This document shows, in pieces, positions 42,046-52,404 of a stretch of DNA of 64,000 bases. Below the pieces are notes generated by a model, which saw only the letters and a list, made by a program, of their open reading frames with translations, was not told where the DNA came from and did not search any database. Source of the DNA: Cercophora sp. LCS_1 (Eukaryota; Ascomycota; Sordariomycetes; Sordariales; Lasiosphaeriaceae); assembly GCA_036250225.1 (NCBI GenBank), contig JAPZLL010000006.1, positions 744,001 through 808,000 on the forward strand. The letters are read 5' to 3'. The position numbers and the translations under genes are program-made. Each line of letters starts with the position of its first letter. The stretch's first letter is position 1.

Positions 42046-42955
42046 CTAATCCACCACAGGCTTCCCAAGCTCAACACGACGATGCATACCAACATGCTCT
42101 ATCCCCTCTTCAACCCATGCGCCCAGTCCCTCATCAAGCACAAACCCACACTTCTCCCAAAACGCCATGACCTGCTTCTGCGCATGCACATAAAACAGCC
42201 CATCCCACCCAGGAAACTCGTCGGCATGTCTCCGGGCATGCTCGAGCGCGTGAATGACCAGCGTACGCCCATACCGTTTCCCGCCCAGTCGGAACTCCTT
42301 CCGTACCGCGAGGCGACCCAGCTTGAGATACTTTTCATCTTGATCATCTCCTGACAATGCTAAAGGCGGAGGGAGTGACCCCCCGTTTTGCAATATCCCG
42401 TTTACGTACAATCCGCCGTTGAGGGGGTCTGTGTTGTTAGTGGCCATTTTAGTGGTACCTTGGTAAGAAGAAAAACGTACGTGTCTCATCGGGAGAGGGC
42501 GGTACGATGCGTATTGTCCCGACGTAGTCGTACCCGTTTTGCTTTGGGACGCCTAGGAGGAGGTGGGTGGACCGTGAATCGTCGTCGTCGAATTCGTTTT
42601 CTAACGGGACGGCTTGCTCGTTCACGAAGACGGCAGTGCGGATGGTCATGGTTTGGTGGAAGTGGTGGGTGTTGGTGCATGCGGATGGGGAGGGGGGCTG
42701 GGTCTCTGGGGGTTGGGTGCGGTTGTAGGCGGCGATGTAGGTGGTGGTTTGGGGGCATTTGGATATGGGCCATGTGAATGTTGATGTTTTGTTGTCTGTG
42801 GTATAGGGTGGTGGGATGGGGTGGTTGCATGGTTCTGGGTTGGGAGGTGGAGGTTGCATGGAGGGAGGGAGTGGGGTAGTGGCTATGATGTGGTCTTTTG
42901 AGTCTTTTGAGTCTTTTGGCGGTTGATTGCTGTGGGCTTGAGCGGTGGTGTCCAT
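42046..42955 (-). CDS. GNAT-family N-acetyltransferase
   Basis: Exons 42481-42955 and 42046-42428 encode 285 residues. The 52-nt intron (GTACGT donor, CCACTAACAACACAG branch and acceptor) joins SPDET to HPLNGGLYVNG. Residues 1-75 are a proline- and glutamine-rich leader (MQPPPPNPEPCNHPIPPPYT). The GNAT core has TIRTAVFVNEQAVPLENEFD, LLLGVPKQNGYDYVGTIRIV and the acetyl-CoA binding motif KLGRLAVRKEFRLGGKRYGR, then FYVHAQKQVMAFWEKCGFVL. The spacing of FVNEQ and LGRLAV resembles ElaA/YjcF-type acetyltransferases. Substrate cannot be told. A CATACTG-type or secretion signal is not seen. The frame is open upstream but begins there with GTG, so the first ATG (42955) was used. Divergent from the SDR gene. 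Confidence 0.88.
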
Positions 42956-44053
42956 GGTGGAGCGTCGGAGCGGTTTTTGTGGTGTTTCTCGTTTCACGTC
43001 GGAATGAGGTTGGTATGTACCGGGACCGGATGTTTTTGAGGTGGAGTGAGAATGAGCTCCTCTTGGCTTGGTTTAGCTTTCTTGAGATGTTAGTGAGCAG
43101 GCATGTATATGAGAGAGTGGCCTTTAACCTTTGATATGCCAGAGCTCAGTTGCCTCGGTGTGGATAGGGGGTGGCTGTTGTGAGTTTGTCATGTTTCGTG
43201 TTGTCCGGCAAAAGGGTGCCCATCCCCTGGTGCCCAAAATATTTTGTAGCGCTGGCTCAACATCGGGCGGTACCGGCTTATACATACCCTTCAAACCACC
43301 CAATATCAGTGATACTGCGCAGTATCATCAGAACCTTTATATTGTGTCCTCTTGAGTCAATACGCTTGCTCATGTCACCTGCTGCGTCACACAGGAGGCA
43401 CTGAAGATGGGATGGTTACCCCTTTTCACGTTCCCGCTCATGACTCGGGGTTAGGGTTGTATTTGAGGCAGCTTGAGTTTGGCAGCATCCGCTGGAAGTA
43501 TAAAAGTGATAGCTAAGTTCAGTGCAAAGTGTTTATATGCTTATTGGGCTGTGATGTTATTCAAGTGGTCATAATCGGTGTGACATCCGTGAGAGACGAA
43601 ACCGTCCCGTGTTTTGGGTACAACCAAACCTCAACTTGGACAAGAACCATACCCAGCAAATCGAGCAAATCAAGTCCGCACGCAGCTTACAAAAGATAAC
43701 ATCAATTCACAGTCTTTATATCTATATTTGAACCTGTCTCTTTAGTTAGGAAAAAGGGTGCTCAGCAGCAAAGTCACCACCCTCCACCACACATGCACCT
43801 TATGAAATAATAGTTCAAGTTGAGTTGAGTCAGCCAAACCCCCTTCAAGAGCAACTCACGCTGTCTTACATTCATAAACCAACAGCACTTCCCAAGTTGT
43901 GTATTTGTGAAATGATCGTTGCTGTCATGTCCCGCCAACCAACAACACCACCTCCTCACCTATCATCTCCACTCTTTGTAACCCCTCATTCGCATCCCAA
44001 CCTCAGACCACCCATCCCACGACATCACTCCCATCGCTCACCACCCCACCAAA
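42956..44053. other. Divergent intergenic region
   Basis: About 1.1 kb between GNAT and SDR starts. A TATAAAAG element at about 43500 lies 550 bp before the SDR start, too far to assign. No gene is seen. Confidence 0.35.
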
Positions 44054-44900
44054 ATGCCCCAAGCCAGCAACAACATCTCCGGCAAACTAGCCCTCATAAC
44101 CGGTGCCTCAGGCGGGTATGTTCTCCTTCCCCTCTGTTCTCATCACGAAGCAAACACTGACATATCCTAGCATCGGCGCAGCCATCGCCCGCGCGCTCTG
44201 GGTCCGCGGCGTCAACCTAGCCCTAACCTACTCCTCCAACCACGCCTCCATCCTAACCCTCGAATCCGAACTCTGGAACCTCCGTCCCAAACTCCAAGAC
44301 TCGCCCTCCAACCCGCTCATCTCAACCCACAAAGCGGACGTCTCCTCCTCCTCGGACCTGGAACGCCTCTTCGAGAGCATCCAACTCCTGCACGGCGTCC
44401 CAGGACCCGACATCTTGGTCTCCAACGCAGGTCATGGCAAACGCATCCCTGATATCGCCGATATCACCATCGAAGAGTTCGATCACACCCTCTCTGTGAA
44501 CCTCCGCGCGGCGTTTATCTTGAGTAAGCTCGCAATCCCGCACATGCGAGATCAAAAATGGGGACGGATTGTCTATGTTTCGTCCATTGCCGCGCACGGG
44601 ACAAGTGTGAATGGGTGTCATTACGCTGCGAGTAAAGCCGGGTTGCATGGGTTGATGAGGAGCTTAGCAGGGAAGCATGCGGTGGATGGGATCACGGTTA
44701 ATGATGTTGCGCCTGCGATGATTGGGGAGACGGGGATGATTCCGGACGAGGGAGCCGTGGAGGGGACGCCCGGGGATGTGAGGAACATTCCTGTCGGTAG
44801 GCTTGGGACGCCGACCGAGGTGGCGAATGTGGTGGTGATGTTTGCTGAGACAGGGTATTTGACAGGGCAGAGTGTTCTATTGAGTGGGGGTTTGAAGTAG
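44054..44900 (+). CDS. Short-chain dehydrogenase/reductase (FabG-like)
   Basis: Exons 44054-44115 and 44171-44900 encode 263 residues. The 55-nt intron splits the nucleotide-binding motif TGASGGIG (residues 17-24); the join is exact (GASGG-IGAAIARAL). Further SDR hallmarks are SNAGHGKRIPD (NAG), VYVSSIAAHG (catalytic Ser) and CHYAASKAGLHGLM (YxxxK). The end GYLTGQSVLLSGGLK matches the classical FabG-type C-terminus. It should be an NAD(P)H-dependent keto-reductase; similarity in layout is to 3-oxoacyl-ACP reductase, but the substrate is not known. Its stop codon lies 4 bp from the stop of the convergent proline-rich gene, so the two transcripts very likely overlap at their 3' ends. Confidence 0.92.
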
Positions 44901-44904
44901 ATTT

Positions 44905-46734
44905 TTATGAGGATTTTTTCCACCAGTTTTCGTCTGCGTCGTCAGAGAGGGGGAAGGATCCCGGGGGATCAAGGCGGACGGCGTTTGCGGAGCCGAGGAA
45001 GGGTTCGGGGGACCAGAAGGGGCGGAACGGAGGGGAGCGTGGGCTTCTCTGGCCGCTGCTTAGCTGTGCTGAGCTTAGAGTGTCCCTGTTGTCCGGGGCT
45101 CTTCCCGAAGGGATGACGATTTCGGACGCTAGCTTTCCGAACTCGTCTGGTATATCGTCCTCTCCGTCCTCGGTGGATGATACGGACTCGACTCTAGTTC
45201 TTGCAAAGTCGTAGCCATGTCTCCATGATTGTCCTTGGTCTTCTTGGATGGCAGCTTCGTCTGAGAAGATGCCTTCTTCTTTCTGTTTTCCCTTGTCCTC
45301 TCTTCTTTCAGCCATGGCTTCCTCTTCATTCCAATGCCAGCCGCCACTTCTTTCGTCAACACTCCTTTCATCAGCACTCCGTTCGTTCCTATCACTCCTC
45401 CCACCGTCACCATCGCCAACATCCTCGACAACGTCCTCCTCACCATCGATACAGTGCACTTTCCCCTCTGAATCATCAATACCCCTAAGCCCACCAAACC
45501 CATCCCTGGTATAAACCCCCCAAGCCCGCCCAACCAAATCGCCACCCAAAACAGCCTCAACCAACCCCTTTCTCTCTTCGACCCCTCGTCCCCGTCCCTG
45601 TGGCTCAGCACCACCACAAGAAGCAGCCCACCCCTCCCACCCCTTAAAATCCTCAACCAACATCCCCACCGCGCTCTCTTCATCGCCTGCCTCGACCAAC
45701 CTCGCCACATCCCTCGCCAGTGCCCGAACAGGCGGTGGTCTTGTGACCTCTTTCATCACCGTCGGCGCTGAACTGCCGATGGAAGGGCTCACTACGGATA
45801 AAGAAGAGATATCACCCTCCGCTAACCTGGCAAGCGTTTCCATCGCTGACGTGACAGGATCAGCTGGGTCCGGAACCGGATGTAAAAGACGGAGTTCAGC
45901 TAGAAGGAGGGGAGCGCGGGTTTTTATGGCTGCGAGTCTGTCTCTGGGGGCTGTGTCTCTGTCGACTCTGTTGACTCTGTCGGCTGTGCTTTCTCTGTCT
46001 CTGTCGATATTGTCGCTGTTGATTCTATTGACTCTGTCCACCCTATTCTCAAGTCCGCGTGGAGGCGATTTCACGGGAGGGGATGGGTAGGATGCTCCAT
46101 TGAGTCCACCCCCTTTCACATCGCGAGACGTAGTTGATCTTGGCGACGGTTTTTGAGGAGGCGCCGTCGTATGCGTGCTTGCATTAGGACGAATGGTCAA
46201 CGTCCTCCCCAGGTACCGTGGCCGCGGCGCCTGGATTGACGGTCTACGTGGTGGATCCGGATCCGAGACATGGCGGGTGTGTTTAGCTTGTGAAGCCGCC
46301 GCTTGAACACCCGAAGACTCAGGAGTGGTAGGGATCGGTTGGAGAGACGAGTATCGCGGTGGTGCTGAGTCCGGAGGGTCTGGTCTGGTTCGTGTCGGCT
46401 TGCTCCAGTTGAATCTGGCTGGTGGCGAGGTCTGGGCTACTTGGAGGTGGGGAGGGGCGAAGATGACGGTTTGTCTTCTTATGGGTGTGTTGCTGTTGTT
46501 GTTTGTGTGAGTGTTGTTGGTATTGTTGGTGCTGCTGGTGTTGCTGGCATTGTGGTTCTCACGCGGTTCGTCTGGGGGTGGACGGCGTGGCGAGACTACG
46601 GGGCTTGACCATTTGGACGGGTTGGGTGGTGTTTCTTGTGCTGCTCGCTCTCGCGCGATGGATGGCGGGGGATCAAGAGAGATTCTGGATCTTCTTGGGC
46701 GGGATTGGGGTGGTCCGTATGGGGGGGGTTCCAT
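44905..46734 (-). CDS. Low-complexity proline-rich protein, unknown
   Basis: One open frame of 609 residues with no intron needed. It is disordered by composition: a proline/arginine-rich N-terminus (MEPPPYGPPQSRPRRSRISL), an Asn/Thr-rich stretch (SNTSSTNNTNNTHTNNNSNT-type), and an Arg/Asp/Val/Asn tract made of short repeats (ENRVDRVNRINSDNIDRDRE) near residue 230. A more ordered helical part follows at about 275-400 (RLAAIKTRAPLLLAELRLLH, VRALARDVARLVEAGDEESA). The C-terminal end is acidic with WW (DDADENWWKKSS). No known domain. The helical part is the most likely conserved core. Plus-strand DNA over the repeat tract is CTGT-rich, suggesting slippage expansion. It is convergent with the SDR gene at 4 bp. 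Confidence 0.7.
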   Translation of the reverse strand: MEPPPYGPPQSRPRRSRISLDPPPSIARERAAQETPPNPSKWSSPVVSPRRPPPDEPRENHNASNTSSTNNTNNTHTNNNSNTPIRRQTVIFAPPHLQVAQTSPPARFNWSKPTRTRPDPPDSAPPRYSSLQPIPTTPESSGVQAAASQAKHTRHVSDPDPPRRPSIQAPRPRYLGRTLTIRPNASTHTTAPPQKPSPRSTTSRDVKGGGLNGASYPSPPVKSPPRGLENRVDRVNRINSDNIDRDRESTADRVNRVDRDTAPRDRLAAIKTRAPLLLAELRLLHPVPDPADPVTSAMETLARLAEGDISSLSVVSPSIGSSAPTVMKEVTRPPPVRALARDVARLVEAGDEESAVGMLVEDFKGWEGWAASCGGAEPQGRGRGVEERKGLVEAVLGGDLVGRAWGVYTRDGFGGLRGIDDSEGKVHCIDGEEDVVEDVGDGDGGRSDRNERSADERSVDERSGGWHWNEEEAMAERREDKGKQKEEGIFSDEAAIQEDQGQSWRHGYDFARTRVESVSSTEDGEDDIPDEFGKLASEIVIPSGRAPDNRDTLSSAQLSSGQRSPRSPPFRPFWSPEPFLGSANAVRLDPPGSFPLSDDADENWWKKSS

Positions 46735-47223
46735 CTTGGTTTGTTGGATGGGTGTGAGTGAGAGCGATTGTTGGAGACTGGATGAGTTTCTCGTCTAGAT
46801 CTTAGCTGATGGTGGTGTCGGGGGAAGGGAGCACTAGGTTCTGAGAGCAGAGAATCTCAGCTCAAGGCAACTGCTGCAAGCGCTGGCTGGCGGGGCGTCG
46901 CGACGCCACCAGAAGCAGGCTGTCGGAGGTGAGGGGTGCTAGAGCCTTGCGCTGAATCTGCCTTACGCATCTCGACTCCGGTTCCCCGCTTGGTGTGTCT
47001 AGTCTTTCCTTTTCTCTCAAAAAATACCTTGTGCCTTGTGTTTGGTTAGGACGGACATCAGTTCTTCAGCTCGAGGTCATCCGCAGTCGCTTGCAAACTG
47101 TCATGACAACAAACACCAAAAAACATCATGAAGATCATAACCCAAAATAATACATCTATGTGTGCAACAATGGTATCTCGACTTAGCGCTTTTAAAATAA
47201 AACACCATTAAAACATTCCATCA
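46735..47223. other. Intergenic, no gene seen
   Basis: The 489 bp between two minus-strand genes include the promoter of the proline-rich gene. Nothing else was recognised. Confidence 0.35.
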
Positions 47224-50200
47224 TCACAAAACTCCGTCCCTCAAGCCAGCCAGTGTTCTCTTGACCCCCTCCACAATACCACTTGCCTTTGGTGGTGAAT
47301 GCCCCTTTGGATACAGCAACACATATCTCACCGCAACCTTTTCCTCCTCACTCACCACATGCGATCCCTGTCGTGTATTTGTGTGTCCCGCAAGCTCGCA
47401 AACAAGCATCACCTTTCTGTTGGAAAAGGCGCTGTTTTGCCATGCCCCGATGTTTAAATCCCCGCAGAGCCCATCCACATCACCGGGCTCATCCGCCAGG
47501 GATATCCCCTTTACCCCCGGCCGCGTGCTTAACTGTGAGCTGATACCCTGCGTCAATGTCCGCCACAGATGACCCATAACTGCCCCGTGGAATGTTACGC
47601 CCCCGTTGCTTGTCCCACCGGTTGAGACCCGCCCGAGATGTCTAGAAAAACCCTTCTCTCTGCTCGGACTACCGTTCAACACCAAGAACTGTGTACCCGG
47701 CATCTGCAGAACACGCGAGTTCTGCGGTGCTGTAACAAGACACCCCTGAAACTCAACGCACATCCATGACAAGAAGAGGGCACGCCGCGTTGGCATTTCG
47801 TCGCTCCCATTGCCGGCCCGTATCTGCGACAAGATCTCGGATGGGCGAGCATTGGCTGGCAGCGGCGGAAAAGAGTCAATGACTTCACGGACCTTGGCTG
47901 CTGTAAATGGACAACCGGGGAGAAGATCGTTCCCCAAGGATGTTTGTTTGGTCGCGGCGTAGATGCAACTGAGTAAAAAGTCGAAAACCTGCGGGTCTGA
48001 AAGGAGAGGAGCCGCTGTCACCTCAAGTGGTGCTAGCTGGAGCTTCTCGCTGCATCCGCTGGAACACACGGTCGGCCGCCACAGTCTGCAGCCCATGGTC
48101 CGTGAGCACACCATGCATTTTGCAGCGGGCGCATCGAGAATCGAGCTGACCATGTTGTGGATCGACGTGAGATTGCGAGTGCCGCGTGAGAGGATATTGT
48201 GGAGGGCGCGGCCGAGGAGGTAGATCAACGGAGATGGACTCGTCCAGCAGATCCTGCCATCCGGCATCGACGACTCGACCTTCCATGGGCCGTGGTTTCC
48301 CTCCCGACCTTCATCGTTTGGGTAAAAGTGAATGCAAAACGACGGCTGTTGTTTTAGAAATGATATCCTGACAAGGAGCAGTCGTGACAAGTCGCCAATG
48401 CCGAGTGATCGCTTCATCTGCGCGCTGAGAGAGCCCAGGGGGAAACACATTTCCCATTGTTTGTCCCCCACCTGCTCAACCACATCGACCAACTCGTCTG
48501 GCACAGCTGTGTTGGGTCCAGGACTCCCAAGATCACTAGGATCCCCTGAGCGTGGGCTTGCCGCATGCCTCCCGCGTTGACTTCTCGTAGTTTCGCCGTT
48601 TTGGGCCGTGTCCGCAAGTTTGGAGTATTCACGCATCAATAACTCCCGCAAAGTTGACATGGTCGCATCGTCACCGGATAGTCCAAGCCCAAGGAGTTCG
48701 CTGAGCACGCGCAATCCATCACGATCACTCCTGCTAAGGCCTTCCGACTGTTCCCACGAGGCTACGAGAACTTCAATCGCAGACTCGGGCCACTCTCCAT
48801 CAAGACTTTGCTTGTGTCGAGTGTACACGCTCTCAAACGCCGTTCGACCAGCTTGACTCGCCTGGTTCCAGGCTGACAGCGAGGCGCAAATAAGCCCTAT
48901 GACGTGAGTGCTCGGCTGGAGGTACGAGCAGATAAAGCTTTCGATGGGGGATCGTGTGTTTTTTGGCGTTTGGAGGAGATCGAGGAGAACACTGATCTCA
49001 GGTAACTCTTGAAACCAGAGCCACCGCAGATTCCCTCTTCCCTTGTGTAAGACCTCAAGCTGGTCGATTGCTGCGCGGTATCTGGTAGAGAGCAAGTCCC
49101 ACCACACGTATTTTGGCTCTGAGAATCCCAGATCCGCCACGGAAAGCCGGCCCTCGTCGTCAGGAAATAGGTCACGGAGGTCTGCTACCCACTGAAACCA
49201 CTCGTCGACGGTGAGCTCCTCTGCGGACCATTCCATCATGCCACGCCGTCTCTCGTACAACAAGGCGTAGAGCAGGGCTTGCCAGCACTCGTTGACCCCG
49301 TCCCTCATCTGCATCCGTTTGCGCAGGAGGCGGGCAAGGTCGACACAGCAGCTTTCGTTGTCCAGGCGGATAATCGCAAAGAGGTCCCGAATGAGAATCA
49401 AGTCCTCCCGGAGGATCTGCTGCAGGCAGGCGTCGTGCACCTCGGCATCGACAGAAACGAGATCCCCAAGAGCCAGCGCAAGGTTGGCGCGATCTGGATG
49501 GAGGCCCCTACCCCAAAAAGATATGTGACTCTGGATCGAGTCGAGCAAAGGGCCCGCCTCCCCTTCGGCACCCCCTATGATGATTGCAAGATACTGGCGG
49601 ATGAGGTCCGTTGGTGGATGCGACCTCTGGATCGAGTTGAAGATTTCGTCCATGACGTTGCGAGGTGGGAGAAGCTCCAGTTCCTGCATAAATTCCCTTG
49701 TGAGACTCGGTGTCAGCCACGAAGAAGCGAGGATGGCATCGCCAAAGTCATAAATCCTGGTTGCGAGGTTCTCAGCCAGTCCCGTCGCAAGCTGGTTCAC
49801 GTATTCTGCCCTCGCCGTCCGCATGACCTCCATTACATCGTTGCCCATATCGCCGCCGAGAATTGCCTGAACTTCGGGATGCCCATCAAGAACGGGGAGC
49901 AGTGTGGTCAAGGCAACCATTCGATTGTTGAAGCTTGGGCTGTTTGATACCCGTGTGAGCCAAAGCAACATGGCATAGATGCATTCGTCGTTTTCAGTGT
50001 CGAGGATGGCCTCGATCCGGGATACGAGCTCTTCGGTAATGGATCCTCTCCGGCGAACAACCTGCGAGATGTACAAGTCCGCAGCATGCCTCCCTGGGAC
50101 AAGCTGAACTTTGTCGAGCAAAACCAAAACGCGGTTCAGGAGCTGTTGGTCCTGGTTGGCAACTCGCACAAACTGGAAGCACGCAGGCGGTGAATCCTTG

Positions 50201-51267
50201 AGGGTCCCACGCCCGTATCCAGACGTATCAGGACCTTCAAGGTCGAAAATACGGTAAAGCTGCCGTCTTTGCTCGTTGGTGAACCGCCCTCCTTCCCATT
50301 GCACCAGGCGCATGTAGTTAGGGCGCCATGTTGTCCAGATCTCCCAGGCTGGGAATGCCGCCTTGATGACCATCTTCGCAGTCGACGTCTCCGCCAAACC
50401 GACAAAGGAACTGAGCCATGAGATCGAGTTGTGCAGGCTCATATATCTCCGTTCGTCTTGAAGACTATCCAGGCGTTCTTGGAATCTCGAACCGAACCTT
50501 GTCATGTTCAAGATGGAGGTGACATAAGGAGCGGACAAGACTGTCGGGCTCGTATTTTCTTCCATGAGGCTTCTAAATAGGTGCTGACCAGCCTCGAGAA
50601 AGTCGACGCCAGTGAGTAGCTGCATAAGTGATTCGGCAGCACGCCGTTCTCTCGCATGAATGAGGCTCCCGTTGATATAGCTCGACCAGATCAAACACTT
50701 GAGAAACCGTTCATGGGCTCCTGTTGTTGAGTGTTCTTCCCTCATAGATACGAGCTGTGCACATCCGGCCGAGTAAGAAAGGGCATGAAGCGTAGCCAAG
50801 ACAGCAATATCTTTGACCCCGTCGTCTCTGTGATGGTGTTGCAGAATCAAGTCTTCCAGTTTGACATCGCATTGGTGGGTATCCGGCACGAGCTTCTTCT
50901 TCCCAATGTATACGTCCGTTGCAGAGCTCAGATCTCCAAATGGGAATTCCCTGAAAGGCCTCTCCCCCGATAGACATTTATCAGCGCCGCTAACGAGGAT
51001 CTGTCGGTGCCAGGTTTCGCGAGAGTTGCGTGGAAATACCACCAGGCGGTTACTCGGCGGCTCGGATGATGTGCTGTGAGTGACAACGGCCTCCAGCCCA
51101 TCTTGATAACCCCCTGGCCACGAAGAGCCCTGGAGCTCGGGAAGACTAGGGATACTTGTCGACGTCTGGTCCGCATCGTTCATGCGAAGTTGTACTTTGG
51201 ATGAGTTGTGAATGATGTCCCGTAGCTTCCCCCCCAAAAGATTGACCTGAGAAGCTAGAAACGCCAT
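47224..51267 (-). CDS. Large protein with degenerate PARP-like C-terminal domain
   Basis: Intronless, 1347 residues. Residues 1-950 look mostly alpha-helical with no named domain. A Cys cluster at about 1050-1075 (CMVCSRTMGCRLWRPTVC, then SSGC) may bind zinc. The C-terminal part resembles PARP6/8-like ADP-ribosyltransferases: TQFLVLNGSPSREKGFSRHL, TFHGAVMGHLWRTLTQGI from residue 1225, VKGISLADEPGD, KVMLVCELAG and VRYVLLYPKG. The His of the catalytic triad is kept (His1227), but the usual GIY is GIS and no Tyr follows at the triad position; a Glu equivalent is not evident. It may be a pseudo-enzyme or a mono-ADP-ribosyltransferase relative. Fungal PARP-like proteins of this kind are often joined to an E2-like domain, which I do not see here. 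Family link is by motif order only. Confidence 0.6.
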   Translation of the reverse strand: MAFLASQVNLLGGKLRDIIHNSSKVQLRMNDADQTSTSIPSLPELQGSSWPGGYQDGLEAVVTHSTSSEPPSNRLVVFPRNSRETWHRQILVSGADKCLSGERPFREFPFGDLSSATDVYIGKKKLVPDTHQCDVKLEDLILQHHHRDDGVKDIAVLATLHALSYSAGCAQLVSMREEHSTTGAHERFLKCLIWSSYINGSLIHARERRAAESLMQLLTGVDFLEAGQHLFRSLMEENTSPTVLSAPYVTSILNMTRFGSRFQERLDSLQDERRYMSLHNSISWLSSFVGLAETSTAKMVIKAAFPAWEIWTTWRPNYMRLVQWEGGRFTNEQRRQLYRIFDLEGPDTSGYGRGTLKDSPPACFQFVRVANQDQQLLNRVLVLLDKVQLVPGRHAADLYISQVVRRRGSITEELVSRIEAILDTENDECIYAMLLWLTRVSNSPSFNNRMVALTTLLPVLDGHPEVQAILGGDMGNDVMEVMRTARAEYVNQLATGLAENLATRIYDFGDAILASSWLTPSLTREFMQELELLPPRNVMDEIFNSIQRSHPPTDLIRQYLAIIIGGAEGEAGPLLDSIQSHISFWGRGLHPDRANLALALGDLVSVDAEVHDACLQQILREDLILIRDLFAIIRLDNESCCVDLARLLRKRMQMRDGVNECWQALLYALLYERRRGMMEWSAEELTVDEWFQWVADLRDLFPDDEGRLSVADLGFSEPKYVWWDLLSTRYRAAIDQLEVLHKGRGNLRWLWFQELPEISVLLDLLQTPKNTRSPIESFICSYLQPSTHVIGLICASLSAWNQASQAGRTAFESVYTRHKQSLDGEWPESAIEVLVASWEQSEGLSRSDRDGLRVLSELLGLGLSGDDATMSTLRELLMREYSKLADTAQNGETTRSQRGRHAASPRSGDPSDLGSPGPNTAVPDELVDVVEQVGDKQWEMCFPLGSLSAQMKRSLGIGDLSRLLLVRISFLKQQPSFCIHFYPNDEGREGNHGPWKVESSMPDGRICWTSPSPLIYLLGRALHNILSRGTRNLTSIHNMVSSILDAPAAKCMVCSRTMGCRLWRPTVCSSGCSEKLQLAPLEVTAAPLLSDPQVFDFLLSCIYAATKQTSLGNDLLPGCPFTAAKVREVIDSFPPLPANARPSEILSQIRAGNGSDEMPTRRALFLSWMCVEFQGCLVTAPQNSRVLQMPGTQFLVLNGSPSREKGFSRHLGRVSTGGTSNGGVTFHGAVMGHLWRTLTQGISSQLSTRPGVKGISLADEPGDVDGLCGDLNIGAWQNSAFSNRKVMLVCELAGHTNTRQGSHVVSEEEKVAVRYVLLYPKGHSPPKASGIVEGVKRTLAGLRDGVL

Positions 51268-52404
51268 GGGTTAGTTGAAGCAAAGCGACGAGACGAAGCC
51301 CTCGCTGGATGAAGAAGTGAAGCTCGGAATAACAGAGCCATTGAGAGAATCCTCAGCCTTGGGAGCGTCCTGGGATGAGCGTAACCATTGCGGACGTCAT
51401 TTCTTCCGTCTGGTATTCAACCCGAGCAGGTGCCATGGCCGGTGCGCCTCACCTGGCAGCCCGGTTCAAACACACTGCCTACCTTGGTTTCTTTGCGCTA
51501 ACAATTCAGAGGTGGCCTGGTTAGGCTGCCGCCGTGGAATGCGTGCGCCGTTCGTGAGGCGTCACAGGCTATCGACGCGCCCCGTGCATGGGGAACTTGC
51601 TCAAGCTAGTGCCTGCCCGAAAAGAAGGCGGAAACACAAGTACAAGCTCTGAGGTACTTCTCAGTTCATCACACAGTGCCTGTCTTTTTGACCGCACTAG
51701 GAATGCGGTGGGCACCATGGTACTTAGCCCGCGATTCGCCCGGCGTCCAGAGCCTTGCCGTCGAACAGGCAAGCGGGGCTGAGCTCTCCATGCAGCCAAA
51801 CGCCACAAAAAGACGGAAGGAAAGAAAAGAGGGGAAATCGCGCCTGCGACCCATTTGGGGCCTTCACGCTGGGCCAATGAAGCGGCGTCCGCCTTTGAGA
51901 GCTGGACAGGCAGACATGAGGTGCGAGGAGCCGGTGAGGAGTTGGGGCTGAATGCCGACGGATGGATATGGGCGAGCAGGATAGAGATAGCTCTGAAGTA
52001 GTGCTTTCGGAGTGCCTTGAGAAGAAGCTGAGTCGGACACTGGGTTGTTGGCAAGGTGGTGTTTGGGAAGCTCCAGCTACAATAAAATCCAGGTGGGTAG
52101 ACGGTCAGATAAGCATTCCCCTTGGAGATAAGGGGAGAGGGTGCTGGAGTTTCAGTGGCTTCGGCGCCGGAGGGCAACGGCACTGCTTCCATCAGATTCC
52201 GACATCGAAGAGTTTCATTCACGGAGGGGACGATTGCTTGACAAGCGCCAGACGAATGACCGAAAAATCTTTCAGAGAAAAAAATCCAAGGAATTGAAAT
52301 GCCCAAATACCCATCGAGACTCTGTACAAGAAATCCAGCCGCCACGCTTCCTAAACAAACAAGAGCTGAGAAACACACACCTCACCGCCCATGTTGCCAA
52401 TAAC
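51268..52404. other. Intergenic, promoter of the PARP-like gene
   Basis: The 1.1 kb between two minus-strand genes. A 269-codon minus frame (51569-52378) exists but has no recognisable domain and is not accepted. Confidence 0.4.

Noticed and set aside
43090..43410. Small plus-strand frames upstream of the SDR gene
   Set aside because: Short, overlapping and without coding bias.
51569..52378. 269-codon minus-strand frame between the PARP-like and coiled-coil genes
   Set aside because: Cys/Ser/Pro/Leu-rich with no domain, overlapping promoter and 3' flank; looks like a chance open frame in GC-rich DNA.
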